From Chitinophaga sp. (GTDB taxonomy: Bacteria > Bacteroidota > Bacteroidia > Chitinophagales > Chitinophagaceae): 64,000 nucleotides of DNA. Numbering within the stretch: position 1 is the first letter of the stretch; every line of letters starts with the position of its first letter. The DNA lies in the NCBI RefSeq assembly GCF_019236475.1, contig NZ_JAFAIX010000002.1, positions 248,001-312,000 of the forward strand. The letters run 5' to 3'. Made by a program: the position numbers and the translations under genes. This document shows positions 1-7,818 of this stretch, piece after piece. A model generated the notes under the pieces. That model made no database searches. It worked only from the letters and a program-made list of their open reading frames with translations, and had not been told where the DNA came from.

Positions 1-25
1 CAAAAAGCACCGCCGGTAATAACAA

Positions 26-47
26 AGCTGAGATTTCGGCTTTTTTT
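26..47 (+). terminator. Intrinsic terminator of an upstream gene
   Basis: A 6-bp stem (AGCTGA / TCGGCT, one G-T pair) with a 4-nt loop is followed by seven T. It lies 29 bp before the signal peptidase gene, so it most likely ends a plus-strand gene left of the window. Confidence 0.65.
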
Positions 48-75
48 AACGAGATTCGTACGTAAAATATTCCAT

Positions 76-1251
76 ATGAAACTCTTCGGACGCAAACGCC
101 CAGCTTCCACTGAAAAAAAATCGATCTTGCGGGAATGGCTCAATGCTGGCTTGTTTGCCATTGTGGCCGCTACGATTATCCGCATGTTCATTTTCGAAGC
201 CTATTGCATTCCTTCGGGTTCTATGGAACGTACGCTACTGATCAATGATTACCTTTTTGTGAGTAACATAAGTTATGGCCCGCGTTTGCCCATGACTCCC
301 CTAGCGATACCGCTAGTGCATAACAAAATGCCTTTTACCACCTATACCCCTTCTTACAGCACTGCATTTCAACTGCCATATAAGCGACTGCCAGGATTTA
401 CTTCCGTGAGCAGAAATGATATTGTGGTATTTAATCTGCCTCCTGGTGATACCGTAGCTTTGGAAGTGGAGAGTTCTACCAGCTATTACGAACTGGTGCG
501 CCAAATGGGACGCGAGCAGGTATGGAACCAGTTCCATATATTGGTTAGGCCGGTAGATAAAAAAGAAAATATTATCAAGCGCTGTGTCGGCGTACCTGGC
601 GATACCATCTCTATCAGCAATAGTATTGTCAGTGTTAATCATCAGCCTGGATATAATGCTCCTACTGCAGAAATGCAATACCTTGTACAAACAAACGGGG
701 AAGTGCTGAACCCTGTTCGCTTGAAGGAAATGGGCATCATTGATGAGCCAATGGCTACCGGACAGCCAGGATTGTATCTCTGTAATCTCAGTACCACCGA
801 TGTGGAAACCATGAAAACCTGGTCTATCATTAAGAGCCTAACACCGTATACAGATCAGGAAAATGCGGATCCGGCGCTGTTTCCATACGATACCGCTCAG
901 TTTCACTGGAACCAGGATAATTTCGGTCCGGTGGTGGTTCCTGCCAAAGGCGCTACTGTTCAATTGACTACCGCCAATATTCCGTTATACCGCAGAATCA
1001 TCCGTATTTATGAACACAATGACCTGAAAGAGGAAAATGGTCAGTTCATCATTAACGGACAGCCTGCCACTTCCTATACTTTCAAAATGAATTACTACTG
1101 GGTAATGGGCGATAACCGCCACAATTCCATAGATTCCCGCTACTGGGGATTTTTACCGGAAGATCACCTGGTGGGTAAGGCATGGATTACTTGGATGAGT
1201 TATGATCATGATGGCATCCGCTGGAGCCGGATCTTGAAAGCCATCCAATAA
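76..1251 (+). CDS. lepB: Signal peptidase I
   Basis: Membrane-bound serine peptidase that removes signal peptides from exported proteins on the outer face of the inner membrane. One N-terminal membrane segment (about residues 22-40) is followed by the SGSM box, with catalytic Ser49, then the KRCVGVPGD box with the catalytic Lys near 168, and the late MGDNR..S.DSRYWG box. At 391 residues it exceeds the E. coli enzyme; the extra length lies between the Lys box and the last box, as is usual in Bacteroidota. It stands alone between two terminators. The ATG at 76 gives a short basic N-terminus before the membrane anchor, as expected. Confidence 0.95.
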   Translation: MKLFGRKRPASTEKKSILREWLNAGLFAIVAATIIRMFIFEAYCIPSGSMERTLLINDYLFVSNISYGPRLPMTPLAIPLVHNKMPFTTYTPSYSTAFQLPYKRLPGFTSVSRNDIVVFNLPPGDTVALEVESSTSYYELVRQMGREQVWNQFHILVRPVDKKENIIKRCVGVPGDTISISNSIVSVNHQPGYNAPTAEMQYLVQTNGEVLNPVRLKEMGIIDEPMATGQPGLYLCNLSTTDVETMKTWSIIKSLTPYTDQENADPALFPYDTAQFHWNQDNFGPVVVPAKGATVQLTTANIPLYRRIIRIYEHNDLKEENGQFIINGQPATSYTFKMNYYWVMGDNRHNSIDSRYWGFLPEDHLVGKAWITWMSYDHDGIRWSRILKAIQ

Positions 1252-1290
1252 TTGCTAGCTTATTACGGAAACATGCTATCATTTTATTCT

Positions 1291-1330
1291 AAAGCCATTC
1301 TTCTGTTTGAGGGATGGCTTTCTTATTTTT
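1291..1330 (+). terminator. Intrinsic terminator after lepB
   Basis: The arms AAGCCATTC and GGATGGCTT (one G-T pair) form a hairpin ending near 1321, followed by a broken T-rich run. It lies 40 bp after the lepB stop codon. Confidence 0.65.
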
Positions 1331-1350
1331 ATCATCTCAAAAATTAATAT

Positions 1351-2220
1351 ATGCCGGAACCCCGCGATTATAATACCATCAGTCCTTCCGCGAAGGCATT
1401 GCTTTTCCTCAAAAGCGTGACCCAAATACCTTATGCGCTGGAAGCGGCCACCATCGTGCATGCACCTGAACCTTTCCATCCGGATTTTGCAATAACACAG
1501 CCTTACTTCTGGGCCAGGGTTTTGCATTTTGAAGACCGCTACTGGAGTATTAATCAGCTATTGGAAGAACTCCCTATTCATAATATCTTGGAACTCTCTT
1601 CTGGCTTCTCTTTCCGAGGATTAAATACGGCGGAGCAACCAGGGTATTATTATATAGACACGGATCTGCCAGACCTGATTACCACCAAAGTGGCTTTGCT
1701 GGAGCAATTGCACCCCGGCCCGCTGGCAGGTAAACTGGAAGTACTGCCTTTGAATGCATTGGATGAAGCCGCTTTCGAAGCAATTGTAGCGCGATTTCCG
1801 CCCGGCCCTATAGTAATTGTAAACGAGGGATTGTTGATGTACCTGGATCCGGAAGAAAAGAAACGGCTATGTCAAATCATTCATAAAATCCTGCAAAAAC
1901 GTGGTGGCTACTGGATTACAGCCGACATCTACACCCGCGAAGAAGCAGCATTTACCGCTAAGTTGTATAGTCGCCCTGATGATCCGTTGATGGCCTTTTT
2001 GAAATCCCATAACATCGAAGAGAAAAAGTTTGAGACCTTCGATAGTGCCAAATCCTTTTTCAATGAGATGGGATTTGAGATAGACAAAGAAGCAGAGAAA
2101 GACAATACGCGATTAAGCAGTCTCCCCTACTTCCTGAAATCCTTAACGCCGGACCAACTGGAAAAGGTCAAAGCCAGGAAGAAATCCCGTGCCACTTGGC
2201 GATTAAAGCCCATGGATTAA
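1351..2220 (+). CDS. Class I SAM-dependent methyltransferase, LCM-like family
   Basis: Probable S-adenosylmethionine-dependent methyltransferase of the leucine carboxyl methyltransferase-like (PPM1/LCM) family. The SAM-binding glycine loop appears as ELSSGFSFRG (residues 81-90), followed by an acidic ribose-binding strand YIDTD (101-105) and the family-typical NEGLLMYL segment (158-165). It has no signal peptide or membrane segment, so it should be cytosolic. The substrate is unknown; in bacteria these enzymes methylate carboxyl groups of small molecules more often than proteins. Its end overlaps the end of the convergent MocR gene by 4 bp. The family is fairly certain, the substrate is not. 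Confidence 0.75.
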   Translation: MPEPRDYNTISPSAKALLFLKSVTQIPYALEAATIVHAPEPFHPDFAITQPYFWARVLHFEDRYWSINQLLEELPIHNILELSSGFSFRGLNTAEQPGYYYIDTDLPDLITTKVALLEQLHPGPLAGKLEVLPLNALDEAAFEAIVARFPPGPIVIVNEGLLMYLDPEEKKRLCQIIHKILQKRGGYWITADIYTREEAAFTAKLYSRPDDPLMAFLKSHNIEEKKFETFDSAKSFFNEMGFEIDKEAEKDNTRLSSLPYFLKSLTPDQLEKVKARKKSRATWRLKPMD

Positions 2221-3680
2221 GGCTTCACCGCCTTTGCCAATATATTAACTACACTCACCAATTCCTTGTTATTCAGCGATGCGAAACCGAAGCGCAAACC
2301 GTTGAGGGGTTTTGACTTATAGGCATAATGGTAGCCATAACTCATGGAAAGCCCGAAGGTGCCTGCTTTGTCGGCGATGGCAGGTATTTTCAAGTGTTTG
2401 GCAAATTGTAGCCAGATGGCCATTCCTCCTTGTGGCAACCGGAAGCTCGCCGCATCGGGTAAATGCCTGATGAGTAGTTCTCCTGCCAGGTCGCGGCGTT
2501 CCCAATAGAGTTTGTTTGCTTTCTTCAGATGCCTGTTGATACTGCCATTTTCCAGCATGCCTGCTAGGGCTTCTTCCACCAGGTTATCGCCTCCGATGTC
2601 TATCAATCGGCGCAATGCCGCTGCTTTTTGGATAAACTTCTCTGGGGCGATCATAAACCCAATGCGTAAAGAGAGGCCGAGGGATTTTGTAAAAGAGCCC
2701 ACATAAATCACATTACCGCCATGGTCTGCACTGGCCAATGGCACAATAGGGGCAGCGGAATAATGGAAGTCGAAGTCATAATCATCCTCAATCACTGCTA
2801 GTTTATACTTGCGGATGATTTCCAGCAATTTCATGCGCCGTTCCGCGCTGAGCGTGACGGTGGTAGGATGATGATGATGGCTGATGATATAGAGCATCTT
2901 TATTTTCTTCGTGCGGCATAACTGTTCTACCGTATCCGTGTCTATCCCCTCATCATCCACCGGCACCCGGATGATATTGGCACCCAGTTGCTCAAAGGCA
3001 AGATCTGCATAAAAGTAATTCGGACTCCCAACGATAATATTATCATTTTTCTGAACCACCATCGAAGCCGCCAAGTATATACTCATCTGGGCGCCGCGGG
3101 TGATCATTACATTTTCTTCCCGAATGTTAAGTCCTCTGGTATCAGCGAGATATTTCAGCATCTGATTCCGTAAATACATATTGCCTTCTGCCGGGCCAAA
3201 GGCCAGGTATTTATGATAAGCGGGGCGTTGAATAATAGATCGGCATTCCCGCGCCCAATCGTCGAGGGGAGCCAGCCGCGCATCAGGGAAACCATCGTTG
3301 AGCACCAGTTTTGCGGTCGGGAGATTACGCTTCAGTAGCAATGAAGGCGCCTCATATATCGGAAATGCCGGTCCTTCTGCATAAGCATGATGCGCATTAT
3401 TATAAGAACGTGGTTTTATTTCCGGAAGGTTTAACGATACCATCATCCCCTTTCTAGGGATGGCTGTGATCCAATCCTGCGCCTGTAATTCATCATAGGC
3501 CGCTATGACCGTTTTGCGGTGGAGCGCCAATAATTCTGCTAGTACCCGACTTCCTGGAAGATAGGTCCCTGGCTGGATGAGGCCATCCCGGATGAGGGAA
3601 ATGAATTGGCAGGCTATCTGCAAATAGACCGCTTGGCGACTGGATTTATCAATTCGAATCAATGTTTTATATGGCAGCAT
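2217..3680 (-). CDS. MocR/GabR-type PLP-dependent transcriptional regulator
   Basis: Fusion of a GntR-type winged helix (about residues 10-80) with a fold-type I aminotransferase domain (about 125-487). The PLP pocket is intact: EDDYDFDFHY near 298-307 and SFTKSL with the Schiff-base lysine K332. Family members sense PLP or an amine through this domain and control a divergent gene, often while repressing themselves. Here the divergent gene is a carboxymuconolactone decarboxylase followed by a GNAT enzyme, and the gap holds three copies of an operator-like element. The length of 487 residues is normal. A PdxR-like role in vitamin B6 control is possible, but no PLP synthase gene is nearby. Confidence 0.9.
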   Translation of the reverse strand: MLPYKTLIRIDKSSRQAVYLQIACQFISLIRDGLIQPGTYLPGSRVLAELLALHRKTVIAAYDELQAQDWITAIPRKGMMVSLNLPEIKPRSYNNAHHAYAEGPAFPIYEAPSLLLKRNLPTAKLVLNDGFPDARLAPLDDWARECRSIIQRPAYHKYLAFGPAEGNMYLRNQMLKYLADTRGLNIREENVMITRGAQMSIYLAASMVVQKNDNIIVGSPNYFYADLAFEQLGANIIRVPVDDEGIDTDTVEQLCRTKKIKMLYIISHHHHPTTVTLSAERRMKLLEIIRKYKLAVIEDDYDFDFHYSAAPIVPLASADHGGNVIYVGSFTKSLGLSLRIGFMIAPEKFIQKAAALRRLIDIGGDNLVEEALAGMLENGSINRHLKKANKLYWERRDLAGELLIRHLPDAASFRLPQGGMAIWLQFAKHLKIPAIADKAGTFGLSMSYGYHYAYKSKPLNGLRFGFASLNNKELVSVVNILAKAVKP

Positions 3681-3725
3681 CTGGACTACTTATTAATCAT
3701 TAACTGGACTACTTGCATAGTCCAG
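3681..3725. promoter_or_regulatory. Predicted MocR operator: two direct repeats plus one inverted copy
   Basis: CTGGACTACTT occurs at 3681-3691 and again at 3704-3714. The second copy also forms a perfect inverted repeat, CTGGACTA-N6-TAGTCCAG (3704-3725). Two direct copies and one inverted copy in the gap of a divergent MocR gene match the operator style known for MocR regulators. The first copy touches the MocR start codon, which would suit autoregulation. Confidence 0.7.
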
Positions 3726-3741
3726 ATCAAATATACATTTG
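3713..3741 (+). promoter_or_regulatory. Predicted Bacteroidota promoter of the decarboxylase/GNAT pair
   Basis: TACATTTG at 3734-3741 matches the -7 element TAnnTTTG. A TTG at 3713-3715 lies 18 bp upstream, close to the usual -33 spacing, and falls inside the spacer of the inverted MocR operator. The regulator and the sigma factor would therefore contact the same stretch. Confidence 0.55.
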
Positions 3742-3776
3742 TATCATTAAATCATAAAAGAAAGACGAACAATAGT

Positions 3777-4223
3777 ATGGAAGCATTAAGATTTAACCTG
3801 GCAGAAGTTTATCCAGAGGCCTATAAAGCCTTAGCAGCAGTAGAAGCGTTAAAAGCTAATTCCAAATTAACTCCTATTCAGAAAGAACTGATAAAGATTA
3901 GGGCTTCCCAGATCAACAAATGTGCTTTCTGTATCAATATGCATACAGCGGACGCTCGTAAATACGGCGAAACAGAAGCCAGGATTTATTTACTCAACGC
4001 CTGGAGAGAAGCGCAGGTATATACCCCCGAGGAACGCGCTATACTGGCGATGACAGAAGAAGTGACGGAAATCAGCAAGCATGGACTGAGGGAAGAAACC
4101 TATCAGGATGTAGTGAAACATTTCGGTATAGACGGAACGGCTCAAATTTTAATGATGATTATTGCCATCAATAATTGGAACAGGGTGGCAATTCCTCTTC
4201 ATTATCTGCCGGAGGTAAAATAA
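3777..4223 (+). CDS. Carboxymuconolactone decarboxylase family protein (AhpD-like)
   Basis: A 148-residue all-helical protein of the CMD/AhpD superfamily. The redox motif KCAFCINMH (Cys49, Cys52, His56) matches the AhpD-type CxxCxxxH centre, so a thiol peroxidase-like or alkylhydroperoxidase role is likelier than true decarboxylation. The frame is open further upstream, but the ATG at 3777 begins the conserved helix and lies just after the promoter and operator; an upstream start would run through the MocR gene. It is followed 6 bp later by a GNAT gene, so the two form an operon under the divergent MocR regulator. Confidence 0.88.
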   Translation: MEALRFNLAEVYPEAYKALAAVEALKANSKLTPIQKELIKIRASQINKCAFCINMHTADARKYGETEARIYLLNAWREAQVYTPEERAILAMTEEVTEISKHGLREETYQDVVKHFGIDGTAQILMMIIAINNWNRVAIPLHYLPEVK

Positions 4224-4229
4224 TCGTAT

Positions 4230-4664
4230 ATGCGTAAGGTTTATTATGCCGACTCAGATGAAGCCATCATCGGTTGCATTGACACCATCCTAGAATTGCG
4301 GCCAAAGCTGCAACGGGATAAAGTGCTTGGTCAAATAAAGGACATGCAAATGGATGATGGCTATATGTTGATTTATGCCATGGCGGACGATGATCACTCT
4401 AAAGTGGTCGCCATCGCAGGGTTTCGGCATCTCAACAAATTACTCTGCGGCAAACATATTTATATTGATGACCTGTCTACCCTACCGGAATATCGTGGTA
4501 AGGGCTACGGTTCCTTACTGTTAAATCATGTGAAAGAACTGGCTATCCGGCAAGGGTTGGGAAGTGTACGTTTGAGCTCTGGGTACATCAACAACGATGC
4601 ACACCGACTATACCTACAGCATGGGTATATTATGTCGGCCCATAATTTCATGCTGAAGCTCTAA
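4230..4664 (+). CDS. GNAT family N-acetyltransferase
   Basis: A 144-residue GNAT-fold enzyme that should transfer an acetyl group from acetyl-CoA to a small amine or amino group. The acetyl-CoA loop is clear as EYRGKGYGSLLL (about residues 90-101), preceded by the strand IYIDDLSTLP and followed by the C-terminal NNDAHRLYLQHGY motif. It starts 6 bp after the carboxymuconolactone decarboxylase gene and should be co-transcribed with it under MocR control. The substrate is unknown. Confidence 0.85.
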   Translation: MRKVYYADSDEAIIGCIDTILELRPKLQRDKVLGQIKDMQMDDGYMLIYAMADDDHSKVVAIAGFRHLNKLLCGKHIYIDDLSTLPEYRGKGYGSLLLNHVKELAIRQGLGSVRLSSGYINNDAHRLYLQHGYIMSAHNFMLKL

Positions 4665-4847
4665 CATTGATACATATAGATTGATACAGAATGAGTTGTG
4701 CATAGGTTCTACTTATGGGCAGCTCATTCCACTTTGTCGTAATTCGCCCTTTCCAGGTGACGCAAACCACCCCTTAAATTGACGTTTTCACACAGCATCG
4801 AAACAAGATGGTAAATGGATATTTGTAATCTGAAAATCCATTTTACT

Positions 4848-5591
4848 ATGCAAACGAAACACAAAGTAGTATCACCAGCAGAATGGGATCTTGCCCGCAA
4901 ATCCTTGCTGGTAAAAGAAAAGGAACTAACCCGCATGCGGGATCAGGTAGCCAAAGAAAGAATGGCATTACCCTGGGAGCATGTCAACAAAACCTACGAA
5001 TTCAATGGTGCACAGGGAAAAGAAACCCTCTCCGACTTATTCGACGGCCGCAGTCAGTTGATAATAGTGCATTTTATGATGGGGCCAGGTTGGGCGGAAG
5101 GATGTCCGGGATGTTCCTTTAATGCAGACAGTATTGATGGTTCTTTACCGCACCTGCTCAACCATGATGTGAGTCTGGTAGTGGTTTCCAGGGCGCCGTA
5201 TGAAGAAATTCAGCGTTTTCAGAAAAGGATGGAATGGAAATTCAAGTGGGTTTCCTCCCATGACAGTGATTTCAACTATGATTATCATGTATCCTTTACA
5301 CCGGAGGAATTGGATAAAGGAGAAGTCTATTATAACTATGCTAAGATACCCAACAAAGCATCAGAACTGCCAGGAATGAGTGCGTTCTACAAAGAGGAAG
5401 ATGGAGAAATTTATCATACCTATTCTGCCTATGCAAGAGGTACGGATATAATGGTAAATACCTACAATTACCTGGATATTGCTCCCTTGGGAAGGAATGA
5501 GGACGGGCCTCAGACCATGGATTGGATGAAACACCATGACAAGTATGTAGTGCAGCCAGTCGCTACGGGCAACGGCAATTGCTGTCACTAA
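4848..5591 (+). CDS. DUF899 family thioredoxin-fold protein
   Basis: A protein of about 247 residues matching the DUF899 family, which has a thioredoxin-like fold. Telltale segments are the N-terminal WDLARKSLLVKEKELTR, then HFMMGPGW with GCPGCSF (the region equivalent to a redox centre), VVSRAPYEEI, FKWVSSHDSDFNYD and the late YLDIAPLGRNED. No signal peptide is visible. The function of the family is unknown. The in-frame ATG at 4848 is chosen over one at 4815, because the conserved start of the family (…VVSPAEWDLAR) follows it directly. A small CPxC membrane protein gene begins 10 bp downstream. Confidence 0.82.
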   Translation: MQTKHKVVSPAEWDLARKSLLVKEKELTRMRDQVAKERMALPWEHVNKTYEFNGAQGKETLSDLFDGRSQLIIVHFMMGPGWAEGCPGCSFNADSIDGSLPHLLNHDVSLVVVSRAPYEEIQRFQKRMEWKFKWVSSHDSDFNYDYHVSFTPEELDKGEVYYNYAKIPNKASELPGMSAFYKEEDGEIYHTYSAYARGTDIMVNTYNYLDIAPLGRNEDGPQTMDWMKHHDKYVVQPVATGNGNCCH

Positions 5592-5601
5592 ATACCTTGC
5601 C

Positions 5602-5883
5602 ATGCAGCATTCTTGTAATTGCAACCGGGTGAGGAAAGTGCGCCGGCCGCTTATCCGGCGCCTCCTCCATTTCATTCGATGGGCCACACCAGGCGTGGTT
5701 CTGGCACTGATACCCAAGTGTCCTGTATGCCTCGCCGCCTATATAGCTTTGGCTACCGGTCTTGGTGTACCGATTACAACGGCCAGATACCTACGCTGGG
5801 GGCTTATCGTTACCTGCATTGCAGCGCTGCTGTATCTCTCCTTTCGGTATTTACAGTCCAGGCGCCGACGCAGTTACTCTTGA
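5602..5883 (+). CDS. Small membrane protein with a CPxC motif
   Basis: A 93-residue protein with a basic, cysteine-containing N-terminus (CNCNRVRKVRR) and two membrane segments (about 26-50 and 62-82). The first segment begins IPKCPVCLAAY. A cysteine pair at the mouth of a membrane helix recalls small metal-handling membrane proteins such as MerT and MerC, but I cannot assign it to a named family. It starts 10 bp after the DUF899 gene, so the two probably form an operon. Its last 33 bp overlap the end of the convergent heparinase gene. The overlap and the short length leave some doubt. Confidence 0.6.
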   Translation: MQHSCNCNRVRKVRRPLIRRLLHFIRWATPGVVLALIPKCPVCLAAYIALATGLGVPITTARYLRWGLIVTCIAALLYLSFRYLQSRRRRSYS

Positions 5884-7812
5884 CGGTGTAACCGTATAGG
5901 TATATTTCTCTTTCGCGGATGGCTTGATGGCTTTCAAGTGAATGCGGTAAATATTATCTCCCCATTTCTGCTTAATCCCTTCATCCTCCATTTTTGTCAA
6001 TGCCACCTTTTCCACGCTGGCATTGAGTTTAGCAGCAGGGTAAGTCACTTGGTAATCACGGCCTTCTCCGTGAATAAGCAGTACCCCTGGGGATACTATT
6101 TCCACGGGGAAACAGGTCATGAGGTATTGGGTGAGACTATCTGTTTTCGTTAGCACCACCTGGTCTTCAATCACCGCTTTCTGGTTTCTCTTCAACTGAA
6201 CCGTCCTGTTCCAACTGCTGATCCCTGCTTCTTTCGGATAGGCCTCCGCGATATTCAACTGCATTGTACTAGCGCCTGCATTATTGGTGCTGCTTACATT
6301 CGTTGCTTTAAATGCAGGGCCTGGCCTTTGCGTATATCCGTTAACGGTAGGCAGGTTATGATAATCGGAGCAGTTGAACCAGATGTCGTAACGCTTGTCG
6401 GAGAAGGTTCTGGCAGTGTAGGTACCACGTCCTACATCTATCAGTACTGGTAGCCCATCGTAATACACAATGAAATTTCCGACATCATTATGGTTATGGC
6501 TTTCATCATTGTTGCCTCCTTTCGCGGCCACATAAAAACCTTTGGTAACGCCGCCTTTATCACGAGCGATCATTACTTCCAGATCAGGCCACCAATTGTT
6601 TGCAGGCAATGGGAGTGATTTCTCTGCACGCTTGAATTCATCCTGCATAAACAAGGAGAAAAGATTACGGTAATACATATACGTTCCTTTCCAAGGATTA
6701 TGTTCGGTACGTACATAATACGCGCCGAAGCGCATCATATCTGGATCTTTTACATCTTTACCAAAGCGATAAATTAAAGCACCATTCATTCCCGGACGCG
6801 GGTCGGCGTCAGCAAAATCAATAAAATAATCTTCACTGATCTGTGCCTTATAAATGAACTGTGCCATATGTTTCACCTTTTCATCCGCCAATACATACTG
6901 GAAAGCATTGGCAGTGGCCAGGTTGAGCAGGCAGATATTATCATATAGTGAGGCAGCGGCTCCACTCCAGTATCCCGGGCCTTCATCGCAGCCACCATCC
7001 TGCGGATATGGGTTCAGGAACTGATCCAGTGTACCCAAGATTTTGCTGACAGTGGCGGCACGTTTTGCTTCATCGTGTTCCAGCAACAGCACTGAACATA
7101 ACCAGTTGGAGGAAATCCAAGGATTCCAGTTATTAGGTCGGCGCCCACTACCACTGGAGCCCATCCAACCATGATGCTTAGTCATGAGCGGTACAAAGAT
7201 CCTGCGATTGGTTTCGTCGTATATGCGTTTCCGTATTTGCGGCGAAACCGCGTCTAACTTATCACCCATAAAATAATCCACCCAGCCCAACAATTCTGCC
7301 GTTTCTGCGGAAAACAGCTCTACAAAAGGATTTGCAGCATCTGGCAGGCCGTTAATTTCCTTTGTGCGAGGCAGATGAGCAGATGCGCCCCAGAAAGATT
7401 CTTCACAAACAGACCATATCCCATTGACGATATCATCTGTAAAACGGCCTTTATCTTCATACACTTCCGCCATCATTAATGTGGCGAGTACATCTCTTTT
7501 CTTGTTGGCAATTTCCTGGTAATCCCTGCGGTTACCGGTTCTGACGATCAACAGCGAAGTGGTTGCCGGAATACCGGGCCATTCATAATGCAGGTAGCTT
7601 TCTGCCAATCGGATGGTCTTGGCTGCCAGTGCGGTATCCACATTCGTCCATACCTGACGGTTGCTACGAGCAGGGAATGGCTCCCAGCGATCCCGCGGAA
7701 TTAAACGCGTACGTAGTTCTTGCTCCGTAAACCGGCCACTCATCAGGTTTTGCGCCTGTGAGGCAACTACCGCAAAGAAGCAGCAGCCCAATAAAAACAG
7801 TTTCTTTTTCAT
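5851..7812 (-). CDS. Heparinase II/III family polysaccharide lyase
   Basis: Exported lyase (signal peptide about residues 1-20, ending SQAQ) that should cleave uronic-acid polysaccharides by beta-elimination in the periplasm. An N-terminal alpha/alpha-toroid (about 40-380) contains WMGSSGSGRRPNNWNPW; the C-terminal beta-sandwich (about 400-640) has the family-typical GGNNDESHNHNDVGNF with its histidines, then LIDVGRGTY. At 653 residues it is of normal length for a heparinase II-like enzyme. It is the last gene of the locus, 6 bp after the beta-helix lyase gene. The substrate (heparan-like, alginate or another uronan) cannot be read from sequence; no sulfatase is present, which argues for an unsulfated polymer. 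Confidence 0.85.
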   Translation of the reverse strand: MKKKLFLLGCCFFAVVASQAQNLMSGRFTEQELRTRLIPRDRWEPFPARSNRQVWTNVDTALAAKTIRLAESYLHYEWPGIPATTSLLIVRTGNRRDYQEIANKKRDVLATLMMAEVYEDKGRFTDDIVNGIWSVCEESFWGASAHLPRTKEINGLPDAANPFVELFSAETAELLGWVDYFMGDKLDAVSPQIRKRIYDETNRRIFVPLMTKHHGWMGSSGSGRRPNNWNPWISSNWLCSVLLLEHDEAKRAATVSKILGTLDQFLNPYPQDGGCDEGPGYWSGAAASLYDNICLLNLATANAFQYVLADEKVKHMAQFIYKAQISEDYFIDFADADPRPGMNGALIYRFGKDVKDPDMMRFGAYYVRTEHNPWKGTYMYYRNLFSLFMQDEFKRAEKSLPLPANNWWPDLEVMIARDKGGVTKGFYVAAKGGNNDESHNHNDVGNFIVYYDGLPVLIDVGRGTYTARTFSDKRYDIWFNCSDYHNLPTVNGYTQRPGPAFKATNVSSTNNAGASTMQLNIAEAYPKEAGISSWNRTVQLKRNQKAVIEDQVVLTKTDSLTQYLMTCFPVEIVSPGVLLIHGEGRDYQVTYPAAKLNASVEKVALTKMEDEGIKQKWGDNIYRIHLKAIKPSAKEKYTYTVTPSRVTASAPGL

Positions 7813-7818
7813 ACGTGA

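Noticed and set aside
5619-5891. A second plus-strand frame over the CPxC membrane protein gene
   Set aside because: Its product lacks the hydrophobic segments and ordered cysteines of the other frame; two frames cannot both be genes here without further support.
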